Notes: generated by a model not told the origin, from the letters alone. A stretch of 8,009 bases of DNA from Thermoplasmatales archaeon UBA447 (GCA_002503205.1 DARE01000041.1:1-8009), one strand, 5' to 3'. Counted from the stretch's first letter, positions 1 to 7,013 are shown. Program-made: numbers and translations.

Positions 1-834
1 TCCGTCCAGAATGTTTACTGTCCATGGAAGGACATTTCGGATAAAACTTGGGCCGTGATGGGCAAAGAAGTCCAGTTTTCCAGGTGTTTTGAAAAGATGG
101 CCCTGGCGCATGGCAGTGATCCCATCCCAGCCTCTTTTCTTCATCAAACCTAATACTGTAGAATCATCCACAGACTGGTACATTTTTGGTTCGTAAATTA
201 TCAGTTCTGGATCAAAATACTTCACCTGATCAAAGTCAGGCTCTATCCACTCCTTCTTCCGATCCCAGTATGGTGTGCTTATGCCCAGTATTTCAAGTGC
301 GTCAGTTATATAAGACTCTGACCCAAATGTTACAGGGCCACCCAGATCAATTTCATAATAGCCTCTTATTTGGGTATGTCTCCTGAGGCCGGATATTATT
401 TTGAGAAGCTCAAATTCCATCAGCCTTGCTTCATCTGAACGGTTTACCACGACACCTACTTTTGATACAAGGTCGACTATTCCTGCCACTGATGACGGGA
501 GCTCAAAATTGAAAACAGTAAACTCCTTTTTCAGTCTTGCGCTGAATTCACTCTGGAACCCGGAAATTGTCATGATCAGATCTGGCTTAAGTTCTCTCAA
601 AACCTCCATTCTCGCGGAACCGTAACTCCCAACCTTTCTTATGCCTGAAGTTTCTCTGGGCCTGGCACAGAATGCAGAAACCCCGACCAGGTTATTTCCG
701 AGGCCCAGCTCAAACAGGATCTCAGTAATTGAGGGGCTGAAGCTGATAATTCTCTCTGGATTATCGGGAACGTTTACCACATCACCGGTGAAGTCTATCA
801 TTTTATCCATGATGTGGTAAGTAACAGGTGCCAT
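1..834 (-). CDS. BtuF/TroA-fold ABC substrate-binding-type protein, no signal peptide (partial, 3' end off window)
   Basis: The minus-strand frame from ATG 834 stays open to the window edge for 278 codons. It reads as a COG0614-type (cobalamin/Fe3+-siderophore) binding protein. The N-terminal hallmark 'PERIISFSPSITEILFELG' is at residues 26-44, followed by 'VGVSAFC' (50-56), 'KVGSYGSARMEVLRELKPDLI' split around 67-87, a linker helix near 120-150, and a second lobe with 'DALEILGI' (178-185). The end, 'HHGPSFIRN' (259-267), corresponds to the usual PGPR-like C-terminal motif. Family members are about 260-300 residues, so only a few codons are probably missing. There is no hydrophobic signal peptide or lipobox, so it should be cytosolic, unlike classical transporter-linked binding proteins. 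ATG 834 lies 4 bases after the stop of the transporter gene, suggesting co-transcription; ATG 810 is an alternative start. No permease or ATPase gene is visible. Corrinoid or siderophore binding is inferred from the family only. Confidence 0.82.
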   Translation of the reverse strand, partial: MAPVTYHIMDKMIDFTGDVVNVPDNPERIISFSPSITEILFELGLGNNLVGVSAFCARPRETSGIRKVGSYGSARMEVLRELKPDLIMTISGFQSEFSARLKKEFTVFNFELPSSVAGIVDLVSKVGVVVNRSDEARLMEFELLKIISGLRRHTQIRGYYEIDLGGPVTFGSESYITDALEILGISTPYWDRKKEWIEPDFDQVKYFDPELIIYEPKMYQSVDDSTVLGLMKKRGWDGITAMRQGHLFKTPGKLDFFAHHGPSFIRNVLPWTVNILDG

Positions 835-838
835 AAAA

Positions 839-2077
839 TTATGAGGGCTTGGCACCGTCCGCTGCCATTTTAGCTTTCGATGGAAGCAAGGGAAGGAAGA
901 AGAGGGATGCCACTGCGAATATCATCATCAGATCTATTGACAGTTTTACGTTAGTGACAACAACCAGCCCGGTTATAACAGCTGCCCCAACTGCACCTCC
1001 CACTGTCTGCCCGATTCCCCAGACAAGACCATTGGATTTTCCAAGGACGGATGGTGGAACAATCTGTCCCACGTATCCGAGGAATACAGGGAATCCACTA
1101 TAGGCACCGAATGCATAACAGAAATAGAAAATTGTTGTGAGAACATAGTTTCCTGTTATCAATATGAATAGGCCGAAGAATATTGTTGATATGATGAATG
1201 AAACTATGACTGCATAGCGGCCTCCCTTCAATGAAGTGAGCCTTCCAAACAGAGGCTGTCCAAATACTGGCGAAATCAGGCCAAGAGTCACAATGTAGGA
1301 CATTATGGTTTTGCTGCTGAACTCGTTCGTAAGATATGTGGGTATGAAAGTTGTCGTACCCATGAGGAAAAGAGACCTTATGAAAACTGCAGCAGTGAGA
1401 ATATAGAGGACAGTCATATATCTGCTGGAGGAACCTTCAGGAATGTCATCACTCTGTTTCTGGGCCTTCCTTTTCTGCTCCTGTGATGCACCTCTCCAGG
1501 TGAATTTCCTGAAGCCGCTTAAGCCTGCAAATATTGCGAAAGATGCTATAAGGATATATGCTGCATATACGATCATTCCCGTGAAGTCTCCAAATGTTGC
1601 AAGAAGAAATACAATTATTGTGGGTATTAGTGCCCTACCCAGGCTCCCCATTGAACCGTTCAAGCCCATTGCGGGTGGGGCACTCCTCCCATAACTTCTT
1701 GAAATTATTGCTGCACCCAGCGGATGATAGAATGCCTGCCCTATTCCAAGAAAAACGGTAGCTATAGTGATCAGGGGAGTCAGTTCAGACCTGAATATAA
1801 AGGGCAGACCGTAAAGGATTACTGAAATTCCAAGTATGAAAATACCCAGTGCCATCATTGCAGAATGATTGTTCTTCCTGTCTGCATAGGATGCCACTGG
1901 TGTGCTCAAAAATCCTGAAATCAGGTTGAATATAATTACCATGGAGCCAAGAAGAAGATAGTTTGCACCTGGAAATGCCTCATAATAGGTTATGAGAACA
2001 GGATAAAAGTAACTTGTACTGTCATTGGTGAAATGACCTAAGGAGGTAAAAGTGAGATTTGTCTGCTTTTCCTGCAT
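839..2077 (-). CDS. MFS transporter, fosmidomycin-resistance (Fsr)-like
   Basis: A 412-residue, very hydrophobic protein that fits a 12-helix major facilitator. The first half spans residues about 13-190, a charged cytoplasmic loop rich in K/Q/S covers about 190-219, and the second half is about 220-398. Motif A between helices 2 and 3 is reduced to 'ASYADRKNN' (62-70, with Asp66-Arg67). A related loop, 'FGRLTSLKGGR' (277-287), lies in the second half. The 'FYHPLGAA' (117-123) and 'GSMGSLGRALIP' (141-152) segments resemble the 'FHP...GxxGxLGxxLGP' pattern of the Fsr/COG2223-like drug exporters, and the N-terminal 'LGHFTNDS' also fits. Substrate unknown; drug/metabolite efflux is likely from the subfamily. 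The start at 2077 is supported by a TATA-like box about 27 bases upstream, implying a leaderless mRNA. The BtuF-like gene follows after 4 bases. Confidence 0.9.
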   Translation of the reverse strand: MQEKQTNLTFTSLGHFTNDSTSYFYPVLITYYEAFPGANYLLLGSMVIIFNLISGFLSTPVASYADRKNNHSAMMALGIFILGISVILYGLPFIFRSELTPLITIATVFLGIGQAFYHPLGAAIISRSYGRSAPPAMGLNGSMGSLGRALIPTIIVFLLATFGDFTGMIVYAAYILIASFAIFAGLSGFRKFTWRGASQEQKRKAQKQSDDIPEGSSSRYMTVLYILTAAVFIRSLFLMGTTTFIPTYLTNEFSSKTIMSYIVTLGLISPVFGQPLFGRLTSLKGGRYAVIVSFIISTIFFGLFILITGNYVLTTIFYFCYAFGAYSGFPVFLGYVGQIVPPSVLGKSNGLVWGIGQTVGGAVGAAVITGLVVVTNVKLSIDLMMIFAVASLFFLPLLPSKAKMAADGAKPS

Positions 2078-2242
2078 ATGAACGATTATTGCAAATCGAT
2101 ATTTATTTGCTCTTATCCTTCATGATAAAATGTATTTATAAATCGATTAATAATGTGATACATCTGTCCTCCCAGAAACTTCATTTTGAAATAGGAAATC
2201 AGTAGAGTAATGCTTAATATTAACCAATGGCACGTGTTATAA
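2078..2242. other. Intergenic region between LhgO-like and MFS genes
   Basis: This 165-base AT-rich gap holds the MFS promoter and the 3' flank of the LhgO-like gene. It contains the 8-base palindrome AATCGATT (2141-2148), a second ATCGAT (2095-2100), and another TATA-like stretch 'TATTTATAAAT' near 2133-2143. A CACGTG palindrome lies at 2231-2236, just downstream of the LhgO-like stop. No strong T-tract terminator for the LhgO-like gene was found, and no open frame of note. Confidence 0.4.
2101..2108 (-). promoter_or_regulatory. TATA box of the MFS transporter gene
   Basis: The minus strand reads 'GCAAATAAATATC' around this site. Its centre is about 27 bases before the A of the start codon at 2077, the spacing expected between an archaeal TATA box and the transcription start. 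The mRNA would then begin at or next to the ATG. No Shine-Dalgarno-like sequence is seen in between. Confidence 0.55.
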
Positions 2243-3580
2243 TTAGAATTGCATTTCAATGCCTGAAGCCAGTTTTTCCCAGTTTTCAGGTTTCAGTTTC
2301 TTAACCTCTCCCGTTTTCAGATGGACATAACCATCCTGAATAATACTCTTGATAATGGAGAATGCGACATATGGTGATCCTGTAGCACCGGGAGAGTTGT
2401 AATTGACCATGTGCATGGAGTGTTCAGTTCTGAACTCCAGAGCTTCAGGAACAAATCCGGACGAATCTACAACAGAACCACGGATGCCACCCAGTCCTCT
2501 TTTTCCTATGTAAGTACTGGAAAGGGAAGGAAGATATCTCCTGAGCCTGGCAGCCATGGCAAATTTGCTTTTGGAGCTCTCCCACTCAGTTTCAAGCATT
2601 CTTAAAAATTCAGGATTCGAAAGGAGCCTGATTTTTGAATTTACGTCGCCAGTGTTTAGAGATTCCAAAATATTATGAGCATTCATTCCGCTTCCGGAAT
2701 ATGCCCTGTCGTGAAATATGAGTGAAGCGTTGGGGCCTATCTCTCTTACACCATTCCAGCGGTTTATGAAATGAGGATCGAGAAAAGGGAACCGCGAGTA
2801 TCTTGGCACTGTATAAAGATTAAAAGAAAAACCAGGGGTATATTCGTTGCTTATACGCCAGTAGTCTCCCCTGAACAGAAGCAATCCGTAATTCAGGGCA
2901 AGACCCATTGAATTGGCCAGTTTTAGAGATCCAGTTCCAGTAAGGTTTAGGAAATAGTCAGTCCTGAAAAGTTTAGCACCGTTTGCAGTTCTGCAGGTGA
3001 AAAGAACACCATCTGAGTCTTCTGACACTGCAGTAATTGAGTGGTTTCCAAAGAATTTGACTCCACTTGCCTGCGCGAGCTCCAGCAACTTTGAGGAAAA
3101 CAGTCCGTAGTCCACAGCTGTATCCGTTCTGCTGTAAAACCCGGCTAAGGCATTAATTTGGGGATACTGCCTCCTCAAATCACTAATGTCCAACACTGAG
3201 AATTCATTCTCCTCCATGCCGTTCATCTGGGCATACCTTGCATATTTTCTGAGAGTCTTTTCGCCGATGGCATCTCCTGCCACTTCGAGAGTTCCATTCT
3301 GATGCCAGGGCAGAGTAAATTCGCTGGCAAAATCTTTCCACAGAGAGTAAGATTTCGAAGAGGCTTCTGCAAAAAAAGGCTTCTTGACAGGATCAATGTA
3401 AAAAGGTCTGTGAATCACACCTGTATTTCGAGAACTTGCATGTTTTGCAGCAGAATCTTCCCTTTCGAATATCCCTATTTTCAGGCCCTGGAACCTTGAT
3501 AGAAAATAGGCTACTGAGGTTCCAAGAATCCCGGCGCCAGCTATTGCAATATCCAGTTCCTTGTCCGACGTTTCAGGCAT
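2243..3580 (-). CDS. FAD-dependent oxidoreductase, L-2-hydroxyglutarate oxidase (LhgO)-type
   Basis: A 445-residue DAO-superfamily flavoprotein. The N-terminal dinucleotide-binding fold shows 'GAGILG' (15-20), with acidic Glu39 ending the second strand ('GIFERE') to bind the ribose of FAD. The segment 'SSRNTGVIHRPFYIDP' (49-64) is close to the LhgO/COG0579 signature 'SGRNSGVIHAGIYY'. Further LhgO-like segments are 'FRGDYW' (236-241), 'NGVREIGPNASL' (276-287) and the C-terminal FAD-site loop 'YNSPGATGSPYVAF' (394-407). The expected reaction is oxidation of L-2-hydroxyglutarate to 2-oxoglutarate with electrons passed to a quinone or other acceptor. The exact 2-hydroxy acid or glycerol-3-phosphate-like substrate is not provable here. 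It follows the PoxB-like gene by 37 bases and is probably co-transcribed. 'GTGAT' shortly before ATG 3580 could pair with the 16S 3' end and act as its ribosome site. Confidence 0.85.
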   Translation of the reverse strand: MPETSDKELDIAIAGAGILGTSVAYFLSRFQGLKIGIFEREDSAAKHASSRNTGVIHRPFYIDPVKKPFFAEASSKSYSLWKDFASEFTLPWHQNGTLEVAGDAIGEKTLRKYARYAQMNGMEENEFSVLDISDLRRQYPQINALAGFYSRTDTAVDYGLFSSKLLELAQASGVKFFGNHSITAVSEDSDGVLFTCRTANGAKLFRTDYFLNLTGTGSLKLANSMGLALNYGLLLFRGDYWRISNEYTPGFSFNLYTVPRYSRFPFLDPHFINRWNGVREIGPNASLIFHDRAYSGSGMNAHNILESLNTGDVNSKIRLLSNPEFLRMLETEWESSKSKFAMAARLRRYLPSLSSTYIGKRGLGGIRGSVVDSSGFVPEALEFRTEHSMHMVNYNSPGATGSPYVAFSIIKSIIQDGYVHLKTGEVKKLKPENWEKLASGIEMQF

Positions 3581-3582
3581 TG

Positions 3583-3587
3583 TATCA
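3583..3587 (-). promoter_or_regulatory. Possible ribosome binding site of the LhgO-like gene
   Basis: The minus strand reads 'AGTGATACAATG' into the start codon at 3580. GTGAT matches part of the archaeal GGAGGTGATC Shine-Dalgarno consensus, but the spacing to ATG is short. This would fit an internal operon gene, in contrast to the leaderless starts elsewhere in the window. Weak evidence. Confidence 0.3.
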
Positions 3588-3617
3588 CTGTTCTATAATG
3601 GGTAAGGGATTAATTGG

Positions 3618-5276
3618 TTATCTCGAGCTTTCAAGTTTTTCCCTGAGTATGGAAGTCACATATCCCTTTGCCTGCTGGAAATTGAGCTTTGGTGGCATTG
3701 GTTTCTCGTCAGGGTCGACCTTAACAGAGAGGACTGCAGGACCGTTTACTGAAATGAATTTCTCCATTGCACTGTCAAGTTCCTTAATATTCTTAACCGA
3801 AAAGCCCGCTATTCCTACAGTTTCTGCCAGAGCAGCAAAGTCTGGGTTAAGAAGGTCTACGCCAAATTCCGGATATCCCATAACTTCCTCTTCAAATTTG
3901 ATCATACCAAGTTTTGAGTTGTTGAAGGCTATGAGCTTTACAGGCCTGTTGTATTTCCTTGCAGTAATAAGTTCCATTACTGACATTGCAAAGCTTCCAT
4001 CTCCAATAAGAGCGACAACATCGCCCTTGGTGGCAAAGGATGCTCCTACACTTCCAGGAATTCCAACACCCATGCTTCCAAGCCATGGGGACATTAGGAA
4101 CAGGTGGCTTTTTTTAAGCCTGAGGTTCCTTGAAGCCCAGACAGTGACATTTCCTGTATCTGCTATTATTGTGTCTGAATCCCTTAAGTAACGGTTCAGT
4201 GAAGCTGCAACAGCTTCCGGGCGGATCAAATCGCTGCTGTCTTTTTCAGCCTCTTCCATCTTCTTTATCCAGTCATTTCTAATTTCTGAGAGTTTTTTGA
4301 AATATTTGTCACTCTTTTCATTCACCTTAATATTATTGAGGAAGTATTCAACTGTACAGATTGCATACTGGGATGGAGGTATTCTTTTTCCTATGCTCAA
4401 AGGTGCAGAGTCGATCTGTATCACTGGAACTCCCTCAGGAAGGAACTTAACATAAGGGAACGAGGTTCCAAGGAGTATAAGGAGATCACACTTCTTTACC
4501 GCCTCCACTGATGGTCTTGTCCCCAGAAGTCCAAGCCCGCCAAGGACCATTTCATTTTCGTCACTCACAATACCTTTCCCGTTAAGCGCAAATATAAGGG
4601 GGGCGCCTATTCGTGAGGCAAAGTTGAGGAGTTCATCGCCATGACCTCTGGCTCCATTTCCAAACATTATTACCGGGCTGCTGCTTTTTTCTATCAGTTC
4701 AGCAATTTTCGAAAGATCCGGAGCATAAACAGGTGGTGCAGGGGGATGAAACCACTCATCGCCTAGTTGGTGTGATTCCATCTTGAGGACATCCACAGGG
4801 AGGTCAAGATGTGCCACGCCTCTTCCTGTCACTGCTTCTCTGATGGCACGGGATGTAAGAACTCCGGCTGATTCTGCATTCAGTACTCTGGCATTATAAA
4901 GTGATACATTGCTGAAAAGATCCATTGTATCAACTTCCTGGAAATAATCTGTTCCAATCAGATCCATCTCTATCTGTCCTGTCAGGGCGATAACAGGAAG
5001 GTGGTCCATCTTTGCCTCATAAAGGCCATTTAGAAGGTGTATAGAACCTGGCCCTGAGGTTCCCATGCAAACTGTTGGGTTTCCTGTAACTTTGGATTCG
5101 AATGCCGCTGCCAGAGCAGCACCCTCTTCATGCCTGACCTGCACAAAATCAATTTTTCCGGATGTTCTTATGGCATCCATGAGTGGATTTAGCGAGTCTC
5201 CGGGAATTCCATATATCCGCTTTATTCCAGCTTTAGCCAGTCCGTCTATGATAACTTCAGCAGCAGTGTAACTCAT
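3618..5276 (-). CDS. poxB: Pyruvate oxidase / pyruvate dehydrogenase (quinone)-like ThDP- and FAD-dependent enzyme
   Basis: A 552-residue three-domain ThDP enzyme. The Pyr domain (about 1-165) has 'IYGIPGDSLNPLMDAIR' (21-37), catalytic Glu50 in 'RHEEGAA', 'GTSGPGSIHLLNGLYEA' (72-88) and 'YFQE' (111-114). The central FAD/nucleotide domain (about 185-320) has 'FGNGARGHGDELL' (205-217) and 'IQIDSAPLSIGKR' (286-298). The PP domain has 'LGSMGVGIPGSVGA' (399-412) and the ThDP/Mg motif GDG (425-427) ending in Asn452-Asn453. These features, and the near-C-terminal 'MPPKLNFQQAKGYV' (527-540), match E. coli PoxB rather than acetolactate synthase. The predicted reaction is pyruvate to acetate plus CO2, with electrons to quinone. 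The protein stops soon after this motif, so the amphipathic lipid-binding tail of E. coli PoxB appears to be absent. ATG 5276 is supported by a TATA-like box about 29 bases upstream. Acetolactate synthase remains a less likely alternative. Confidence 0.85.
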   Translation of the reverse strand: MSYTAAEVIIDGLAKAGIKRIYGIPGDSLNPLMDAIRTSGKIDFVQVRHEEGAALAAAFESKVTGNPTVCMGTSGPGSIHLLNGLYEAKMDHLPVIALTGQIEMDLIGTDYFQEVDTMDLFSNVSLYNARVLNAESAGVLTSRAIREAVTGRGVAHLDLPVDVLKMESHQLGDEWFHPPAPPVYAPDLSKIAELIEKSSSPVIMFGNGARGHGDELLNFASRIGAPLIFALNGKGIVSDENEMVLGGLGLLGTRPSVEAVKKCDLLILLGTSFPYVKFLPEGVPVIQIDSAPLSIGKRIPPSQYAICTVEYFLNNIKVNEKSDKYFKKLSEIRNDWIKKMEEAEKDSSDLIRPEAVAASLNRYLRDSDTIIADTGNVTVWASRNLRLKKSHLFLMSPWLGSMGVGIPGSVGASFATKGDVVALIGDGSFAMSVMELITARKYNRPVKLIAFNNSKLGMIKFEEEVMGYPEFGVDLLNPDFAALAETVGIAGFSVKNIKELDSAMEKFISVNGPAVLSVKVDPDEKPMPPKLNFQQAKGYVTSILREKLESSR

Positions 5277-5300
5277 ATTCTATTTAGGGTATCATCATAG

Positions 5301-5310
5301 TTTAATTTTT
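5301..5310 (-). promoter_or_regulatory. TATA box of the PoxB-like gene
   Basis: The minus strand reads AAAAATTAAA here. Its centre is about 29 bases before ATG 5276, fitting a leaderless or nearly leaderless transcript. It lies in the 53-base gap after the HTH/coiled-coil gene, so the PoxB-like and LhgO-like pair probably has its own promoter. Confidence 0.5.
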
Positions 5311-5320
5311 TGTTAACTTT

Positions 5321-5327
5321 AAAATAA
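5321..5327 (-). terminator. T-rich terminator candidate of the HTH/coiled-coil gene
   Basis: Just after the TGA at 5330-5332 the minus strand reads 'ATTATTTTAAAG', a short T-rich tract of the kind that ends archaeal transcripts. It lies immediately upstream of the PoxB-like promoter. The tract is short and interrupted, so support is weak. Confidence 0.3.
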
Positions 5328-5329
5328 TT

Positions 5330-5917
5330 TCAGGGTTCCTCAGATTCTTCTTGCAGCCTTATCCCAAACCTCTTCTCTATATTGATGATCCTGCTTTCAA
5401 TGGATGACATCCTCATGACGGCATCCAGAATCTCTGAGTCCAGACCCTCCTTAACACGATTCAGCCTCTCTATCTCTCCTTTGAGTGATTCTATATCAGA
5501 TCTCGCCTTGTCCTCGTCGGTAAGCATTGTCAGAAATTTTTTAACGTTGTCAGGTGTGAATCTGGATATAGTTATGTCCAGGGACTGCTGAACATTCTCC
5601 CTCAATGCTTCAATTATTGTATTCACCAGGCTGTCCAAGCGATCAATGGGAATTTCCACCGAATTGTTATGCTGCTGGTACCGGCCATTCTTTCCTTCTT
5701 TTTCCAAATTATCTGGTTTCGCATTTTTCTCCGTGGAGGGACTTGACTTTGCATCAGTTTGTGATGCAGAGTTAATGGGTTTTGCAGAATCAAGGATAAT
5801 GCGACTGACACTTGTAACTGAGATCCCGGTCTCTTCAGAAATGGCCTTTTTGGATCGGCCTTCAGAATAGAGGTCAATGACTTTTTTCCGGGTCTCAGAA
5901 CTTATTTTTCCAGCCAT
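5330..5917 (-). CDS. Helix-turn-helix protein with C-terminal coiled coil, function unknown
   Basis: With ATG 5917 as start the product has 195 residues. Residues about 6-45 form a Hin/transposase-like HTH: 'ETRKKVIDLYSEGRSKKAI' is followed by the recognition-helix region 'TGISVTSVSRII'. A polar linker rich in S, K, N and Q covers about 47-87. A predicted helical part (about 88-135) follows, then a heptad-patterned coiled coil (about 136-180, 'DIESLKGEIERLNRVKEGL' and onward), and an acidic end, 'EESEEP'. This architecture suggests a DNA-binding protein that oligomerises through its C-terminus; a regulator or nucleoid/partition-like role is possible but unproven. No catalytic transposase or recombinase domain follows the HTH, so it is not a mobile element gene. 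An in-frame GTG at 5926 is an alternative start. It is divergent from the 6078 gene and has 53 bases to the PoxB-like gene downstream. Confidence 0.8.
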   Translation of the reverse strand: MAGKISSETRKKVIDLYSEGRSKKAISEETGISVTSVSRIILDSAKPINSASQTDAKSSPSTEKNAKPDNLEKEGKNGRYQQHNNSVEIPIDRLDSLVNTIIEALRENVQQSLDITISRFTPDNVKKFLTMLTDEDKARSDIESLKGEIERLNRVKEGLDSEILDAVMRMSSIESRIINIEKRFGIRLQEESEEP

Positions 5918-5948
5918 TACAACCACATGGCAGTTATTATAGTCAATA

Positions 5949-5970
5949 GCTATACTTAACTATTATTTAT
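5949..5970 (-). promoter_or_regulatory. Probable promoter region of the HTH/coiled-coil gene
   Basis: Two TATA-like stretches are present on the minus strand: 'TTAAGTATAG' centred near 5954 and 'ATAAATAATA' centred near 5965. The first would place the transcript start at about 5927, next to the alternative GTG at 5926. The second would give a leader of about 20 bases before ATG 5917. Which one is used decides the start codon and cannot be settled from sequence. Confidence 0.35.
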
Positions 5971-5972
5971 GA

Positions 5973-6006
5973 TGGAACTGTTTTTAGAACAGAATTAGAG
6001 GTTCCA
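5973..6006. repeat. Nested inverted repeats in the divergent promoter region
   Basis: TGGAAC (5973-5978) is mirrored by GTTCCA (6001-6006). Inside it, CTGTT (5978-5982) is mirrored by AACAG (5988-5992) around a 5-base centre. It lies midway between the two divergent starts (5917 and 6078), a position suited to an operator shared by both genes. The arms are only 5-6 bases long and may be chance. Confidence 0.3.
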
Positions 6007-6046
6007 AAGATGCTTCCCATGGTGCAATGGTCTAAGAATTCAGTTA

Positions 6047-6057
6047 AATTTATAATA
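6047..6057 (+). promoter_or_regulatory. TATA box of the 311-residue protein gene
   Basis: The plus strand reads 'AAATTTATAATATTTG' here. The TTTATAATA core is centred 25-27 bases before ATG 6078, close to the archaeal consensus and to leaderless spacing. It is the best TATA match in the window. Confidence 0.6.
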
Positions 6058-6077
6058 TTTGATGCTGTAAAAGATTC

Positions 6078-7013
6078 ATGCGAATGAGTGACATCAACCT
6101 GAAGCTGGACAGGAGAATTGTACTTTCTCTGAAGCAGGATTCTGAACTTGTCAACTTTTCAAAGTCGTCAAGGGTTCCGGTGCCGGTTTCTGTTTTCAAT
6201 ATAGGTGAACATGTGTACATGGACTCATTCTTTCCAAAGGATATTACAATGGACCAGCACCTGAAGCTGCTGGTACAGAGAATGGAGATAAAGGAGAGGA
6301 GGGATGCATATGTTGTGAGGACAAGGATCAACAACATTGAGAGCCTTAAGATCATAAATGAGCTCTTCAGAGTTCCATCTGTAGTCCCAAACAGGATAGA
6401 TATTGAAAATGGGGCACTTCATTTCTACATGAGATTTCACCATAATTTCCAGGATATGGTTTCAGATCTAATGGAAAAATACGTCGAGAACCCAGAAATT
6501 ACAAAGATAGATTTTCTTGGCCCTTCTGACGGGCTTGCCTCAACTTATACCAGAATTGACAGCAGGTATCCACTTTCTTTTGTCTCATTTGACGTGATTC
6601 TTGAAGAGGAAGCGAGAAAAACCATTGGTAATATCACTGAGGGCTCGATCGCAGAACTTTCCGCTACTGGAGTAGGGGAAGATGGATTCAGTGCAATATT
6701 ATACACAGAAGATAAACTGATTGAATCTGAAGGATCGATTGAGAAGCTGGTGGAAGTGGACAATATATATCGGATAAACCTGAGAAACAATATGCTAACT
6801 GAGTTTCGGAAGAAACTTGTTGAGGACCCAATAATTCGCATAGGAATATTCGCCCGCCTCACTGGGAATCGTTTATCCATAACTTCTGTTGTTCCAACCA
6901 TCCAGGTCCATGAATACTACAATTACCTATTCATGAGCTCTATGAAAACTGGTCAGAAAGTGAGCTTGAAGTACATATGTCCGTATACAGTTGCTAATTT
7001 TGAGAATATTTGA
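6078..7013 (+). CDS. Conserved-looking hypothetical protein, 311 residues, mixed alpha/beta
   Basis: I do not recognise this protein. It has 311 residues, is soluble (no signal peptide or membrane helix), and its alternating hydrophobic pattern suggests beta-alpha-beta units. The N-terminal half carries 'SVFNIGEHVYMDSFFP' (38-53) and a strand-helix segment, 'NGALHFYMRFHHNFQDMV' (111-128). The C-terminal half repeats a similar helix-strand theme. The short stretch 'LMEKYVENPEI' (131-141) resembles 'FRKKLVEDPII' (243-253), hinting at two related halves. The general look is similar to N-terminal sensor regions of archaeal bacterio-opsin-activator-type regulators, but no C-terminal HTH is present and I do not assign a function. 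ATG 6078 fits the TATA box; an in-frame ATG at 6084 is an alternative. It is divergent from the HTH/coiled-coil gene and convergent with the CDGSH gene, with 5 bases between the stops. Confidence 0.8.
   Translation: MRMSDINLKLDRRIVLSLKQDSELVNFSKSSRVPVPVSVFNIGEHVYMDSFFPKDITMDQHLKLLVQRMEIKERRDAYVVRTRINNIESLKIINELFRVPSVVPNRIDIENGALHFYMRFHHNFQDMVSDLMEKYVENPEITKIDFLGPSDGLASTYTRIDSRYPLSFVSFDVILEEEARKTIGNITEGSIAELSATGVGEDGFSAILYTEDKLIESEGSIEKLVEVDNIYRINLRNNMLTEFRKKLVEDPIIRIGIFARLTGNRLSITSVVPTIQVHEYYNYLFMSSMKTGQKVSLKYICPYTVANFENI

Noticed and set aside
3436..4191. A 251-codon open frame on the plus strand.
   Set aside because: It lies opposite the well-supported PoxB-like and LhgO-like genes and spans their junction; the translation shows no domain or protein-like pattern. 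It is an antisense shadow.
5623..5877. A minus-strand open frame of 84 codons inside the HTH/coiled-coil gene.
   Set aside because: It is in another frame of a gene with a clear HTH and coiled coil; no motif or start signal of its own.
5330..5917. Transposase or resolvase remnant because of the Hin-like HTH.
   Set aside because: No catalytic domain, terminal inverted repeats or target-site duplication; the downstream coiled coil and intact frame indicate a stand-alone DNA-binding protein.
6011..6045. Possible tRNA fragment ('GGTGCAATGGTCTAAG' resembles a D-arm).
   Set aside because: No anticodon arm, T-arm or acceptor pairing could be found around it.
6545..6901. A 118-codon minus-strand open frame.
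   Set aside because: Antisense to the 311-residue protein gene, which has the better TATA box and protein composition; the antisense product is Ser/Ile-rich without motifs.
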